Notes under the pieces: generated by a model
The model's input: only the letters and a program-made list of their open reading frames with translations
What the model was told of the DNA's origin: nothing
The model's database searches: none
Made by a program: the position numbers and the translations under genes
Shown: positions 7,590-16,447 of the stretch, in pieces
Numbering within the stretch: the first letter of the stretch is position 1
Layout: each line of letters opens with the position of its first letter
DNA from: Betaproteobacteria bacterium
Lineage (GTDB): Bacteria; Pseudomonadota; Gammaproteobacteria; Burkholderiales; Eutrophovitaceae
Length of the DNA stretch: 64,000 nucleotides
Direction of reading: 5' to 3'
Assembly (NCBI GenBank): GCA_020354125.1
Contig: CP070643.1
Coordinates: 1,981,285-2,045,284, forward strand

Positions 7590-8546
7590 ATGCTCTCATC
7601 ATTGCTTCGCACCATCGAGCAAGGTTTCGGACCGTTTTTGTCGTCCGCCGGCGACATCGCTTTCCTGATTGGCCTGTTGATGCTGGCCTACGTTATTCTC
7701 GCTCCGGCGATACGCATATTCGTCGAGATGCAAGCGGCCAACCTCGGAATCGAACGCGAGTGGATCATGCACTGTATGTCGTGCAGACGCATGACAGTAG
7801 TGGCTGGTGCCGAGTGCGAACATTGTGGTCACAACCTCGGTATCCCATGGACGGTGCGCCTGCGGCAGTTCTTCTCGCGCGGCAGCGAACCGTACTGGTT
7901 GCAGGTTTCTCGCTGGATCTACACCGGTCTCGGCGTAGTTGCTTTCACTTTGATCACAATCATTGCGCTCAGCGCGTCTGGCGCCTGGAGTCCGCAGAGC
8001 CATATCGAAAAGCTGTTCGTCGGCTTGTCGCTGCTGACCTGGGCGGGACTCGGTTGGTTACTCGGCCGGGTCTTTGGCATTGGCACCGGCGGCCCGATTT
8101 CGCGAGTGCGCGATGCAATCTTCAGTCTCGCACTCGTGGCGCTACTGCTGACAACGACGACTCTTGCCTCTGCCGCCAGACCTGTTAAAGAAACCGTGGT
8201 CGCGCAGGTACGTGTCGACGGTCAGGTCGCGCAGCTTGGATCCAAGGCCATCGCCCTGGTCGGATACCAGCTTGGGCTCGAGTACCTCCATGTCGAGCAC
8301 AGCTTCGCTGGTTTTCGCCACGTCACTCCGCTGGCAATCGTTGGCGCGCGGCGACTCGAACTGCCGCTTGGCGGGCGTCAAAGCGATGTTGTTGACTTCT
8401 TGTGGAAGCACGCGGCTAGCCTGACCGAGCGAGGTCTCGCGGTGCGCAAACGCACAGACCAGTTCATGGTTGTCGAGTCAGGAATCTATGAAATTGTGCT
8501 GCGTGGTGACGAAATCAGCATTCGCCAATACGCGTCACCGTCATAA
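7590..8546 (+). CDS. membrane protein with a zinc-ribbon motif, function unknown
   Basis: A 318-residue protein. An N-terminal membrane segment (about 20-45) is followed by a short cytoplasmic insert with two CxxC knuckles (CMSC...CEHC, about residues 63-80), a typical rubredoxin-like zinc ribbon. Membrane segments follow around 110-135, 140-160 and 172-192. The last about 120 residues form a soluble domain with alternating beta-type sequence (RVDGQVAQLGSKAIALVGYQ) that should lie outside the inner membrane. I do not recognise the family. It is flanked by divergent and convergent genes and is probably transcribed alone. Confidence 0.75.
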   Translation: MLSSLLRTIEQGFGPFLSSAGDIAFLIGLLMLAYVILAPAIRIFVEMQAANLGIEREWIMHCMSCRRMTVVAGAECEHCGHNLGIPWTVRLRQFFSRGSEPYWLQVSRWIYTGLGVVAFTLITIIALSASGAWSPQSHIEKLFVGLSLLTWAGLGWLLGRVFGIGTGGPISRVRDAIFSLALVALLLTTTTLASAARPVKETVVAQVRVDGQVAQLGSKAIALVGYQLGLEYLHVEHSFAGFRHVTPLAIVGARRLELPLGGRQSDVVDFLWKHAASLTERGLAVRKRTDQFMVVESGIYEIVLRGDEISIRQYASPS

Positions 8547-8647
8547 GCGCAACGCCGTCGTCTTCAGTCGCCCTGGCAAGCGTCCAGTTTGATTGTCAGC
8601 ACGTAATCGAATCCGCCATGTGTGTTGACTGCCCACTACCTGGACTC

Positions 8648-9625
8648 TCAACGTGTCGCTTCCAGCGCCTTCTTGAGCTGAGCTACCGTGGTGTTGCTGC
8701 CACAACAAATGACACCGACCTTCCTGCCAGCCAGTTCGCCACGCAAGGCGTACGCTGCCGCAAGTACCGCACCGGCCGCCGATTCGGCAAGCGTGTGACA
8801 ACGTTCGATCCACCACAGCATGCCCTGCAGGATGTCCTCTTCGGAGACGAGACGAAAATCGTCCAGATGACGCGACAACAGTTCCAGCGTCATCTCTGCT
8901 GCCTGGCCGGTGGCCAGCCCTTCGGCGAAAGTTTCATTGGGGCGTGATTCGATTTGTCCGCTGCGCCACGAGTCATGAACCGCGGGCGATGCGGCCGCCT
9001 GTACGCCGATCACGCGAACATCGCGACTGATCGCCTTGGCCACAATGCAGGCACCGGCTGCACCGCTGCCGAGACCGATCGGCACAATGACCGTGTCAAT
9101 ATCGGGCTGCTCTTCGAGCATTTCCAGCGTTTCCGTCCCGACCCCGGCAATCAACATCGGCTCATTCGCTGAATGAATAAAACGGTAGCCATGTTGCTGC
9201 GCGAGCTGCTGCGCGTTGCGTGCCGCCTCGTCAAAGTCTGCCCCTTGTTCGATGACCGTGCCGCCCATGGCGCGAATCGCTGCCACCTTGTCCGGATTCG
9301 CACCGCTCGGAACGCATATGTAGGCATCCGCACCAAACAGACGAGCTGCGTAGGACACCGACTGACCATGATTGCCGGTGCTCGCCGTAATCACACCCCG
9401 ACGGCGCTCCTCATCCGATAATGACGACAGCAGATTGATACCGCCTCGGATCTTGAAGGCGCCTATGGGTTGGCAATTCTCGTGCTTGACCCAGACTTCA
9501 GTGCCGATTAACGCATCCAGCGACGCATAACGATTGAGCGGCGTCGGGTTCAAGTACGGCCTGATGCGCTGCCGTGCTGAAAGAACGTCGCGAAATTCCG
9601 GGTACCGCATTTCTGAGCGCTTCAA
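8648..9625 (-). CDS. threonine/serine dehydratase-like PLP enzyme
   Basis: A 325-residue fold-type II PLP enzyme with the Schiff-base lysine in GAFKIRGG (Lys58) and the STGNHGQS block typical of threonine dehydratases. The phosphate-binding loop reads GLGSGAAG instead of the common GGGGL. It lacks a C-terminal ACT or regulatory domain, so it fits the short catabolic dehydratase group (TdcB- or EutB-like). Expected reaction: L-threonine or L-serine to 2-oxoacid plus ammonia. The start is set at TTG 9625 because GGAGGG lies just upstream. ATG 9610 is the alternative, and upstream codons are not family-like. Confidence 0.88.
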   Translation of the reverse strand: MKRSEMRYPEFRDVLSARQRIRPYLNPTPLNRYASLDALIGTEVWVKHENCQPIGAFKIRGGINLLSSLSDEERRRGVITASTGNHGQSVSYAARLFGADAYICVPSGANPDKVAAIRAMGGTVIEQGADFDEAARNAQQLAQQHGYRFIHSANEPMLIAGVGTETLEMLEEQPDIDTVIVPIGLGSGAAGACIVAKAISRDVRVIGVQAAASPAVHDSWRSGQIESRPNETFAEGLATGQAAEMTLELLSRHLDDFRLVSEEDILQGMLWWIERCHTLAESAAGAVLAAAYALRGELAGRKVGVICCGSNTTVAQLKKALEATR

Positions 9626-9629
9626 TCGA

Positions 9630-9635
9630 CCCTCC
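9630..9635 (-). promoter_or_regulatory. ribosome binding site deciding a TTG start
   Basis: GGAGGG on the minus strand lies four bases before TTG at 9625 and 19 bases before ATG at 9610, which favours the TTG as initiation codon of the dehydratase-like gene. Confidence 0.55.
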
Positions 9636-9784
9636 GTTGCTGTGTCGAGATCACTGAAAAAGCAAATGGCTGACAACGCAAAATACAACATCCGCGCAAG
9701 CCGTGCTTAAAGGTATAGCGGTGCGAGAACGGCGCTCGAGTTACGCGACAGACTCACAAAGCGAAACGGAAGATGTCCGGCGCT

Positions 9785-10132
9785 TCAGGATTGAAAAATG
9801 GACAGATCGAGCTCGACCGGCTCACCGAGCCAGGCGGCGTGTTCGGTGTGGTCCGCCAGATCGTCACCGGTGCGGCCATGAACCAGGACCGTCAAACCAT
9901 TACGGTTGCTGTCCAGCCACGGTATCAGTTCATCAAATTGGGTTGCGCCAAAGGCAAGCTGACAACTCCAGCGCGGATGCGGCCCCACCGGTTTCTGGTG
10001 AAAACGCCCGACCGACACACCGAACCGCCCGCCGGCGCGAGTACACAACTCTCGTGCGGCACCCAGCGTGGCCTGGTCAAAATATACGTGTGCGTGATAA
10101 CTCGGATACAGGTTCTGTGGTCGTTTGGCCAT
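9785..10132 (-). CDS. DOPA 4,5-dioxygenase family protein
   Basis: A small 115-residue protein matching the DOPA 4,5-dioxygenase family. It has YHAHVYFD near the start, the GRFHQKPVGPHP centre, and HGRTGDDLADHTEHAAWLG near the end. The His residues in HAH, FHQ, GPHP and DHTEH are the expected metal ligands. Length fits the bacterial members (about 110-120). These are extradiol-type, non-haem iron enzymes; the physiological substrate in bacteria is usually unknown. No partner catechol pathway is nearby. Confidence 0.88.
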   Translation of the reverse strand: MAKRPQNLYPSYHAHVYFDQATLGAARELCTRAGGRFGVSVGRFHQKPVGPHPRWSCQLAFGATQFDELIPWLDSNRNGLTVLVHGRTGDDLADHTEHAAWLGEPVELDLSIFQS

Positions 10133-10218
10133 GCCCGATCATCTTCCATCCAACCGGTCGCGTCAATGCAGCGTGCGCGACCAGTCATGCGCAGTCACGG
10201 TCGGTGTCGACGGGCAGA

Positions 10219-10902
10219 TCAGGCTTGCTCGCGAATTGGCAGCAGCGAAAGCTCGACGCGTCGGTTCATTGCACGCCCTTCCGCCGTACTGTTATCGGCG
10301 ATCGGATAGTTCTCCCCCGCTCCTACTACGATTGTCCGGTCGCGGTTGATGCCCCGGACCACCAGGTATTCAGTGACGGTATTGGCGCGTCGTTCGGACA
10401 GGATCTGATTCGACTCCACACTGCCGACGCTGTCGGTATGGCCAGCGACTTCGACCAGCGTCTTGTCGTACTTTTTGAGCACCTTGGAAACACTGTCGAG
10501 GACAGCGAAGAAGCGCGAATTGAGATCAGCACTGCCAAAGTCGAACGAAATGTTGCTCGGCATATTCAAGGTGATCTCGTCGCCGCGGCGGGTCACACTG
10601 ACACCGGTGTTCTCCAACTCTCGGCGGAGCTCCGCCTCCTGACTGTCCATGTAGGAACCGACAGCGCCGCCAGCCAAGGCGCCCACTCCAGCGCCAATCA
10701 GCGCGCGCTGGCGCCGCTCGCGTGCGTTGTCGCCGCTGATCGCACCTACCACTGCGCCGGCGGCGGCGCCGATCGCCACACCTTTGGTGGCATTACTGAC
10801 TTTCTTTTCTCCCGTGTAGGGATCGATGGTCTCGCATCCTGCCGTCAGCAATGCCGTCGAGACCATTGCAAACGCAACCCGTGTCGTCTTTATCCAGCCC
10901 AT
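10219..10902 (-). CDS. OmpA-family outer-membrane lipoprotein with glycine zipper (YiaD-like)
   Basis: A 227-residue lipoprotein. The signal peptide ends in the lipobox LTAGC (lipidated Cys23), followed by a glycine-zipper region (GAAAGAVVGAISGD, GAGVGALAGGAVGSYMD) and a C-terminal OmpA peptidoglycan-binding domain (FDFGSADLN...VEVAGHTDSVGS...LSERRANTV). The start at 10902 is preceded by GGGGGAG; an upstream ATG at 10938 is less likely. It should tether the outer membrane to peptidoglycan. It lies just downstream of the lpoB-type lipoprotein set on the same strand, suggesting one envelope locus. Confidence 0.92.
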   Translation of the reverse strand: MGWIKTTRVAFAMVSTALLTAGCETIDPYTGEKKVSNATKGVAIGAAAGAVVGAISGDNARERRQRALIGAGVGALAGGAVGSYMDSQEAELRRELENTGVSVTRRGDEITLNMPSNISFDFGSADLNSRFFAVLDSVSKVLKKYDKTLVEVAGHTDSVGSVESNQILSERRANTVTEYLVVRGINRDRTIVVGAGENYPIADNSTAEGRAMNRRVELSLLPIREQA

Positions 10903-10985
10903 GCTATCTCCCCCAAAAGAACTTGCGTGTTTGCTCACACCTTTCCGGCGTCACAGCGAAAAGCACCAGTCAACTCTGTTTACAC

Positions 10986-11567
10986 TCAGCTTTCTGTCTT
11001 GCGAATGTCTTTCTCGTCAGACCACTCGAGCAATCCGTTCTGAACATTCCATAACTGAAGATTGAACTTGTAGTACACGTCCTTGACGTCTTCATTCTGT
11101 TTGACGATGGAAAGGATGCTGCCTTGCAGCCGGTAAGCGGCTCCCACCATGCGGCCGATTTCGGCCGTTTGTTCCGCGTCATAGTATTCGGATTGCTGCC
11201 GCTCGAGCTCGCTGATCTGTTCTTCCATAGCGACTTCGTCAACGGCAAACCGCACTCGTCCGCTTTTCACCAATTCGGCGCGAATCGAATCAGTGATCGC
11301 CCGCGTGTCGATGTATTCGCTGGTCTTGTTCTTGACGTCTTGCACTGTCACGATCGGCCGCGACCCGTTCGCGACAACCGGTGCCTGTAACAGCGAACGC
11401 GTCATTGATTCGGCAATCAATTGTAGATCAGTCGAGCCGAAATCCAGATTGACAGTTTCGACCGCTTTGGCATCACCATAACGGACCTGCTTGGAACAGC
11501 CGCCTGCCAGAGCAGCAGCCATGATGACCATAATCAAACAGGCACTACGTATGGATCGTATTTTCAT
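10986..11567 (-). CDS. lpoB: penicillin-binding protein activator LpoB-like lipoprotein
   Basis: A 193-residue lipoprotein with lipobox LAGGC (Cys24) and the LpoB/PBP1b-activator fold. It has DLQLIAESMTRSLLQAP, then IVTVQDVKNKTSEYIDT and a late LQGSILSIVKQ stretch. LpoB is anchored in the outer membrane and stimulates the class A synthase PBP1b. In Escherichia coli it sits next to ycfL, and the same neighbour is present here (11591-11998), which supports the call. It has a shorter disordered linker than E. coli LpoB. Confidence 0.88.
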   Translation of the reverse strand: MKIRSIRSACLIMVIMAAALAGGCSKQVRYGDAKAVETVNLDFGSTDLQLIAESMTRSLLQAPVVANGSRPIVTVQDVKNKTSEYIDTRAITDSIRAELVKSGRVRFAVDEVAMEEQISELERQQSEYYDAEQTAEIGRMVGAAYRLQGSILSIVKQNEDVKDVYYKFNLQLWNVQNGLLEWSDEKDIRKTES

Positions 11568-11590
11568 TTGTCGCTCTCCAATCGGTTGAA

Positions 11591-11998
11591 CTAACGCTTG
11601 ATAAGAAGCCTGAAATCCTTAGCATCTGTGCTCGGTGAGACGGTGCGAATGGTCCTTGGAACGCCCGGATACAACACAAGCGGTTTCCATGCCTCCTCAC
11701 TGCCGGTGCTCATGCCATTGGCCTCGAACCAGTCGAAGCGGTAAGCAATATGTTGCTCTTTTGACCGCCGGTTCTTCAGATCAATGTCGATGCGCAGCAA
11801 ATCAGCCCGCGACACGCAACGCATTTCGACAACCCGAACATCCGGCCTGTCGATGTAGCTAACCTTGCGCGCTGCAAGCGCTTTGGTGGACCCTGCTTCA
11901 GCGTAACCGGGACACGATTCCGACGGCTGCGGTTCACCCGAGCTCTGACAACCGGCCAACAGAACCACACCCATCAATAGGTAACAACTGATCTTCAT
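11591..11998 (-). CDS. YcfL-family lipoprotein
   Basis: A 135-residue lipoprotein with lipobox LLAGC (Cys17) and a YcfL-type (DUF1425) domain: DLLRIDIDLKNRRSKEQHIA, YRFDWFEANG, then a Pro-rich late loop. YcfL has no settled biochemical role but is genetically linked to lpoB across Gammaproteobacteria. Its start codon overlaps the end of the COG3014 gene (11995) by four bases, and it ends 24 bp before lpoB, so the three form one operon. Confidence 0.85.
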   Translation of the reverse strand: MKISCYLLMGVVLLAGCQSSGEPQPSESCPGYAEAGSTKALAARKVSYIDRPDVRVVEMRCVSRADLLRIDIDLKNRRSKEQHIAYRFDWFEANGMSTGSEEAWKPLVLYPGVPRTIRTVSPSTDAKDFRLLIKR

Positions 11999-13569
11999 AG
12001 CACGTCCTCTTCCAGTCTGTGTCTGCTTTGCCCATCACCGTGTGTATTCGCCCGTTGCAGTGTCGCGTCAGACGACGACGCAGGGCTGATGCTCATATAT
12101 GCAGTGGCACCAATCTGGCGAACACTCATTACGGCGAAGGGCCCGTCAAGATTGACTCTGTACCTGTGTTGCATGCCGCCAACATCAACGCCAATGTCAT
12201 GGATGCCCGGCTCAACGCGCACACGGGCCACAGCAATTTCTGCTGGCAGGCTGCGCCAGGCACGCTCGTCGGCCTGTTCCGTGACAATCGAGCCAATCTT
12301 CGTCGCGGCGCGGGCCGTGCGCGAATCTTCCTCCTCCGAGGCGGCTTTCTGCAGCGCAACCTTGACTGTCGCGCGCGTCACCGCTCGCAACACGATCCAT
12401 GGCATTTCATCCTTTAACGCGCGACGCGACATCAGGTCGACACTGGTGATATCAGCTCCTTCGGCCTGGAGCATCTCGCCAACCACGATCTCGCGCGCAC
12501 CGGCAGGCCCAGCCTGTGACTCGAGCACCGGAAACGAGATCGGTGCAAAAAAGACTTCCTCGTCCTTAACGATCGGCAGATTGATGTTGACCGATCTTCG
12601 CGCCGGCGCCAGGCCTGTTTCAACGACCACCAGCAAGTCGGTTCGCACAGTCGAATCGGCCACTACTTTACGGCGCTGCGCCTGGCGCGCATCGAGACCC
12701 GCCAGACCATCCTCGAGTAAGGCAACGCCGGGTTGCAGCTCGATGGCCTGCCGGTAACCGGCAGAAGCAAGGCTGGTCTCCCCGAGTGCCTCGTACAAAA
12801 AACCGGCCAGGTAATGGCTGAATGCGTTTTGGTAGCTGTTGCGCAAGGCGTTGATTTCCGGGCTGTCTATTGTCTCCACCGGATAGCCATTCAGTTCACG
12901 GAAATCGCGGGTGTAGCCGCTTTCGCCAGCAGCTTGCTCACTGCGGCGAACCTGTTTGGCGCGCAACGCCGCAATGAGCGCTTCGCGCTCGTGCGTGCGC
13001 TTGATCGCGACGCGCGCCTCATCCCACTCGCCCAGTGCCAGGTGGTTGAGCGCGATGCGTGTCGTCAGCATGACTTTCTCGAAGTCCTGGCCGGGATAAG
13101 CGCGTGTCTTGTCGTTGACAAGCAGCGATCCCGCATCGCGCAACAGCATTTCCGGATGCAAGCGAGCCTGTTCTTCCCACACGGCAACGCGCCGGTCGGC
13201 CTCCAACCAGGCTTGCTGGCTCTCCGAGTAGCGCCCGGCGAGGCGCAGCAATTCGCCTTTCTCCAGAAAGTACAACAGATCTTTTTCATCGCGATCACCC
13301 GCATGACTCTCATGCGTCCCGATCGCCGCATCAATCTTGCCGGCAGAAACCAGATCGAGCGTCTGTCCGAGTTCCAGGTGATAACTTCTGAAGACGGCAC
13401 ATGCTGCCACAAGCGACACACACAAGCCGACAGCGACCAGGCCCAGCGCGGCGCGCACGGTTGAAGACGCTGTCCCGGAGGCCAGCCCCAGCCACGCTTG
13501 CAGGCGCCTAACGGCAACAACCGACTGCAGCAAAATCAAAACCGGTTTTGTTCTGATGCTCTGACTCAT
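11995..13569 (-). CDS. COG3014-family lipoprotein of the LpoB locus
   Basis: A 524-residue protein, first gene of the operon ycfL-lpoB. A hydrophobic segment ends in a lipobox-like VAAC (about residue 57 from the ATG at 13569), preceded by an unusually long basic N-terminus. The real start may therefore be further in. The body has TPR-like helical repeats (LLYFLEKGELLRLAGRYSES, HYLAGFLYEALGETSLASAG) and then a mostly beta C-terminal half. Proteins of this group regularly accompany YcfL and LpoB and are thought to belong to the same envelope system; no activity is known. Confidence 0.8.
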   Translation of the reverse strand: MSQSIRTKPVLILLQSVVAVRRLQAWLGLASGTASSTVRAALGLVAVGLCVSLVAACAVFRSYHLELGQTLDLVSAGKIDAAIGTHESHAGDRDEKDLLYFLEKGELLRLAGRYSESQQAWLEADRRVAVWEEQARLHPEMLLRDAGSLLVNDKTRAYPGQDFEKVMLTTRIALNHLALGEWDEARVAIKRTHEREALIAALRAKQVRRSEQAAGESGYTRDFRELNGYPVETIDSPEINALRNSYQNAFSHYLAGFLYEALGETSLASAGYRQAIELQPGVALLEDGLAGLDARQAQRRKVVADSTVRTDLLVVVETGLAPARRSVNINLPIVKDEEVFFAPISFPVLESQAGPAGAREIVVGEMLQAEGADITSVDLMSRRALKDEMPWIVLRAVTRATVKVALQKAASEEEDSRTARAATKIGSIVTEQADERAWRSLPAEIAVARVRVEPGIHDIGVDVGGMQHRYRVNLDGPFAVMSVRQIGATAYMSISPASSSDATLQRANTHGDGQSRHRLEEDVL

Positions 13570-13655
13570 CGTGTTCGAGCCGCCGGTCCCGACCCGGTGG
13601 TGCAAAGCACGCACACCGCAATCGCGACTCTCGCCACCAGGACCGGATCACCAGG

Positions 13656-14888
13656 CTAGCGGCGCCGACTCACCATCCACACAAACCCGGCAAACTGCAG
13701 AGCAAGGAACGCGCCGAATGCCACGGCGTAGCCTCCCGGCTGATAACCGCCGCCTGCCAAGGGCCAGCGATTGACAATGACCCCGAACACCCACTGCGAG
13801 GCGAATGCGGTGAGGAACACCAGCAGATTAAGGGCGGTCGTCGCACGCCCGGTCATGTTCACAGGAAACTCCTGCGACAAGATTGCGAAGGCGAGGCTTC
13901 CTGCGGTGCCGAAGAATCCCCACCCGATCCAGATCAACAGGGCCAGATCACTGGCGCCAGCCACTAGCAGCAACTGCACGGCCATGTAAAACGCGCTGGC
14001 GAAAATGAGCACCGTCATCGGCGCAATGCCCCGCCGCGCCAAGCGTGCAGCGAGCTGCCCCCAAAACAGAAAGCCGCACATGGTGGCAACACCGAGTGCC
14101 AGCAAGTGAAACGCGACCGCCTGCCGTCCCAGGCCGGCGACATCGACCAACCACGGTCCCGCCCACAAGCCCTGCACCGCCATGTTGAACGACTGAAACA
14201 GCGTTGTTCCGAGGGCTATTTTCCAGAACAGCGGCGAAACGAAAACGCCTACCGTTCCCCTGATCTGGCTGGCGAAGTTCTCATCCGGTCTGCTGTCAGG
14301 CTTTTCCGGAACGGCCAGATATATCAACGCTGCAGCGGCGAATGTCGCCACGCCGAGCACCAGAAACAAGCCTCTCCAGTCGGTCACGCGCAACGCCGCT
14401 TCGACCGGAACGGTCGCAGAAATGGCGCCAAGGCCGCCGACAAACATCATGCGTCCGGTCATCGCTGGCAAGCGTTCGAGCGGAAACCACAATGTAAACA
14501 CCTTGATGCTCGACATCAGGCACGCTGCCACGCCGAAGCCAATCAGCGCTCGTCCAAGCAACAAGCCACTGAGACCATCGGCCATCGAGAAGACCACGGC
14601 GCCGCTGCCAGCCAGCAGTAACAGAAAGGAATTGGTACGTCGCGGACCGATGCGATCGAGCATCAGGCCGACTGGAATCTGCAGCGAGGCGAATCCCAGG
14701 AAATATGCCGACGTCAACAGACCCAAGGCGCTTGCCGACAGACCGAACTCGTCAATCAGATCGGTGGAGATGACTGCATTGACAGATCGATAAAGATAGG
14801 AAAGAAAGTACCCGGCAGCAAAAGGCAGGAAAACCAGCAGCGCCGTTCTGGTCGCTGGCGACTGCGCTGCAAAGTCGCGATCCATCAA
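13656..14888 (-). CDS. MFS transporter
   Basis: A 410-residue major-facilitator protein with about 12 transmembrane helices. The helix 2-3 loop carries the MFS signature (GLMLDRIGPRRTNSF), and a Tyr/Arg motif (FLSYLYRSVNAVIS) marks helix 1. Substrate is not evident; the overall pattern resembles anion/organic-acid or nitrate-type MFS members more than drug exporters. It lies 41 bp from the upstream lipoprotein gene and 6 bp from the small membrane protein at 14895, probably an operon with the latter. Confidence 0.88.
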   Translation of the reverse strand: MMDRDFAAQSPATRTALLVFLPFAAGYFLSYLYRSVNAVISTDLIDEFGLSASALGLLTSAYFLGFASLQIPVGLMLDRIGPRRTNSFLLLLAGSGAVVFSMADGLSGLLLGRALIGFGVAACLMSSIKVFTLWFPLERLPAMTGRMMFVGGLGAISATVPVEAALRVTDWRGLFLVLGVATFAAAALIYLAVPEKPDSRPDENFASQIRGTVGVFVSPLFWKIALGTTLFQSFNMAVQGLWAGPWLVDVAGLGRQAVAFHLLALGVATMCGFLFWGQLAARLARRGIAPMTVLIFASAFYMAVQLLLVAGASDLALLIWIGWGFFGTAGSLAFAILSQEFPVNMTGRATTALNLLVFLTAFASQWVFGVIVNRWPLAGGGYQPGGYAVAFGAFLALQFAGFVWMVSRRR

Positions 14889-14894
14889 TCAGCC

Positions 14895-15275
14895 TTACTG
14901 ATGGCGGCGAACGCTGACCCGGTTGATGCCAATCAAGGAATTGACGATGAAACTCAGTACCGAAACAAACAGGGCGACGAAAAATCCCGACCAGAATCCG
15001 GCCACCACAAAGCCGGGAACCAGCCAGGCCACGAACAGCAGCATCAGTGCATTGATGACCAGCACAAAGAAACCGAGCGTCACCACCGACAATGGCAAGG
15101 TCAGCAACACCAGCAGCGGCCTGATAAAAGTGTTGACGATGCCGAGAAGCAAACCCGCGATGAACAACGACTGCAGCGTTAGAAAGGAAATGCCGCTGAA
15201 CAGTTCGTCGGCGACCCACAGCGACAAGGTGTTGACACCCCAGAAAATAAGAAATCGAACCAGTCCGTAGTTCAT
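14895..15275 (-). CDS. four-helix membrane protein of the phage-holin-IV-like family (PF04020)
   Basis: A 126-residue protein with four strongly hydrophobic helices (about 5-25, 30-52, 58-82, 88-112) and the family's conserved core (GIVNTFIRPLLVLLTLPL, then TLGFFVLVINALML). The family name refers to mycobacterial phage holins, but members are widespread chromosomal proteins in free-living bacteria. No lysis genes are near, so this is not a prophage sign. It is six bases upstream of the MFS transporter on the same strand. Confidence 0.88.
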   Translation of the reverse strand: MNYGLVRFLIFWGVNTLSLWVADELFSGISFLTLQSLFIAGLLLGIVNTFIRPLLVLLTLPLSVVTLGFFVLVINALMLLFVAWLVPGFVVAGFWSGFFVALFVSVLSFIVNSLIGINRVSVRRHQ

Positions 15276-15430
15276 GAAAGTAATGATACTCGAAGCGCAG
15301 ACAGTCCCGATAGCAAAGTCGCTCAGGCCGTGACACTACCCGCACCTTTATTGCAAATCGCGTTGATCGGTCGTTGCGCTAAACTGACAGCCCGAATGCC
15401 CACCCCAAATACACAAGTTCTCTTTGCGGC

Positions 15431-16360
15431 ATGAAGGATCAGCACACGCTGCCGCGTGCCTTGTGGCTGTTGCTGGCTGCTCTGACGCTGTTCTGGGGCT
15501 TGAACTGGCCGATGATGAAGCTGGCGCTTGCCGAGCTGCCACCGTGGACGTTTCGCGCTGCCTGTCTGAGTTTCGGCGCAGCCGGATTGTTCATTATCGC
15601 GCGAGCGCAAGGGCTGCGGATCCGGCCGCGCGAAAGGCAGTGGATGAGACTGGCATTTGCATCACTGTTCAACGTAACCGGCTGGAACCTCCTGATCGCT
15701 TATGGCGTGTCGATACTGCCGTCGGGACGCTCGGCCATCCTCGCCTACACCATGCCATTGTGGACGGTAATTTTGTCAGCGATGTTTTTGCGCGAGCGCT
15801 TCACCCGCCGCAAATTTATCGGGGTCCTTCTCGGCATGGTCGCCCTGATTCTGCTGCTCGGACCGGATGTCAGCTACGTCGAATCGGCACCAATTGGCGC
15901 CGCGTTCGTAGTTGGGGCGGCCCTGTCATGGGCAACCGGCACGGTAATCATCAAGCGCTGGCCGATAGACCTGCCGACAACCTCTTTCGTTGCCTGGCAA
16001 CTTGCCCTTGGTGGTCTTCCGGTTGTGTTCGGCGCGCTTTTCCTCGACTGGGCTAGCTGGCAACCGGTATCACTCGCTGCAACAACGGCGTTGCTCTACA
16101 ACATTCTCGTCGCCACGGTCCTCTGCAATTGGGCATGGTTCAGGATCGCTACTACTGCACCCGCCAGCATTGCCGCGCTGGCAACAATGATGATTCCGGT
16201 CGTCGGTGTGTTCAGCGGCATGCTGGTGCTGGGAGAACAACCCGGATGGCAAGAATACGTAGCGCTGTTGCTGGTCACGCTGGCGCTAGCGACCGTGTTG
16301 CTTCCACCACGTGTCGCGCTACCCGCGCACCAGCCAGGCCGCCAGAAGAAATCGGCCTGA
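15431..16360 (+). CDS. EamA/DMT-family transporter
   Basis: A 309-residue inner-membrane protein with ten predicted helices arranged as two EamA repeats (about 8-145 and 155-290). Typical marks are FWGLNWPMMKLAL in helix 1 and PSGRSAILAYTMPLW in the first half, matched by ATTAPASIAALATMMIPVVG in the second. Substrates of this family are small metabolites (amino acids, nucleotides and others) and cannot be read from the sequence. It is divergent from the 14895 gene and followed 88 bp later by a lytic transglycosylase. Confidence 0.92.
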   Translation: MKDQHTLPRALWLLLAALTLFWGLNWPMMKLALAELPPWTFRAACLSFGAAGLFIIARAQGLRIRPRERQWMRLAFASLFNVTGWNLLIAYGVSILPSGRSAILAYTMPLWTVILSAMFLRERFTRRKFIGVLLGMVALILLLGPDVSYVESAPIGAAFVVGAALSWATGTVIIKRWPIDLPTTSFVAWQLALGGLPVVFGALFLDWASWQPVSLAATTALLYNILVATVLCNWAWFRIATTAPASIAALATMMIPVVGVFSGMLVLGEQPGWQEYVALLLVTLALATVLLPPRVALPAHQPGRQKKSA

Positions 16361-16447
16361 ACGCTTCCTCCGGGCCCCGCATCGCGGTCTAAAGTTTGCT
16401 TTTTTCAAACCCGCTAAGCACATGACATTACTCGGGAGTTCTCTCGG

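Noticed and set aside
9703..11043. A 446-codon open frame on the plus strand opposite the DOPA-dioxygenase-like and OmpA lipoprotein genes
   Set aside because: It is antisense to two genes with clear families, has no recognisable domain, and its Arg/His/Ser-rich composition is typical of frame shadows in GC-rich DNA.
14895..15275. Prophage lysis gene because of the holin-like family name
   Set aside because: Members of this four-helix family are ordinary chromosomal proteins, and no phage structural, integrase or endolysin gene is nearby.
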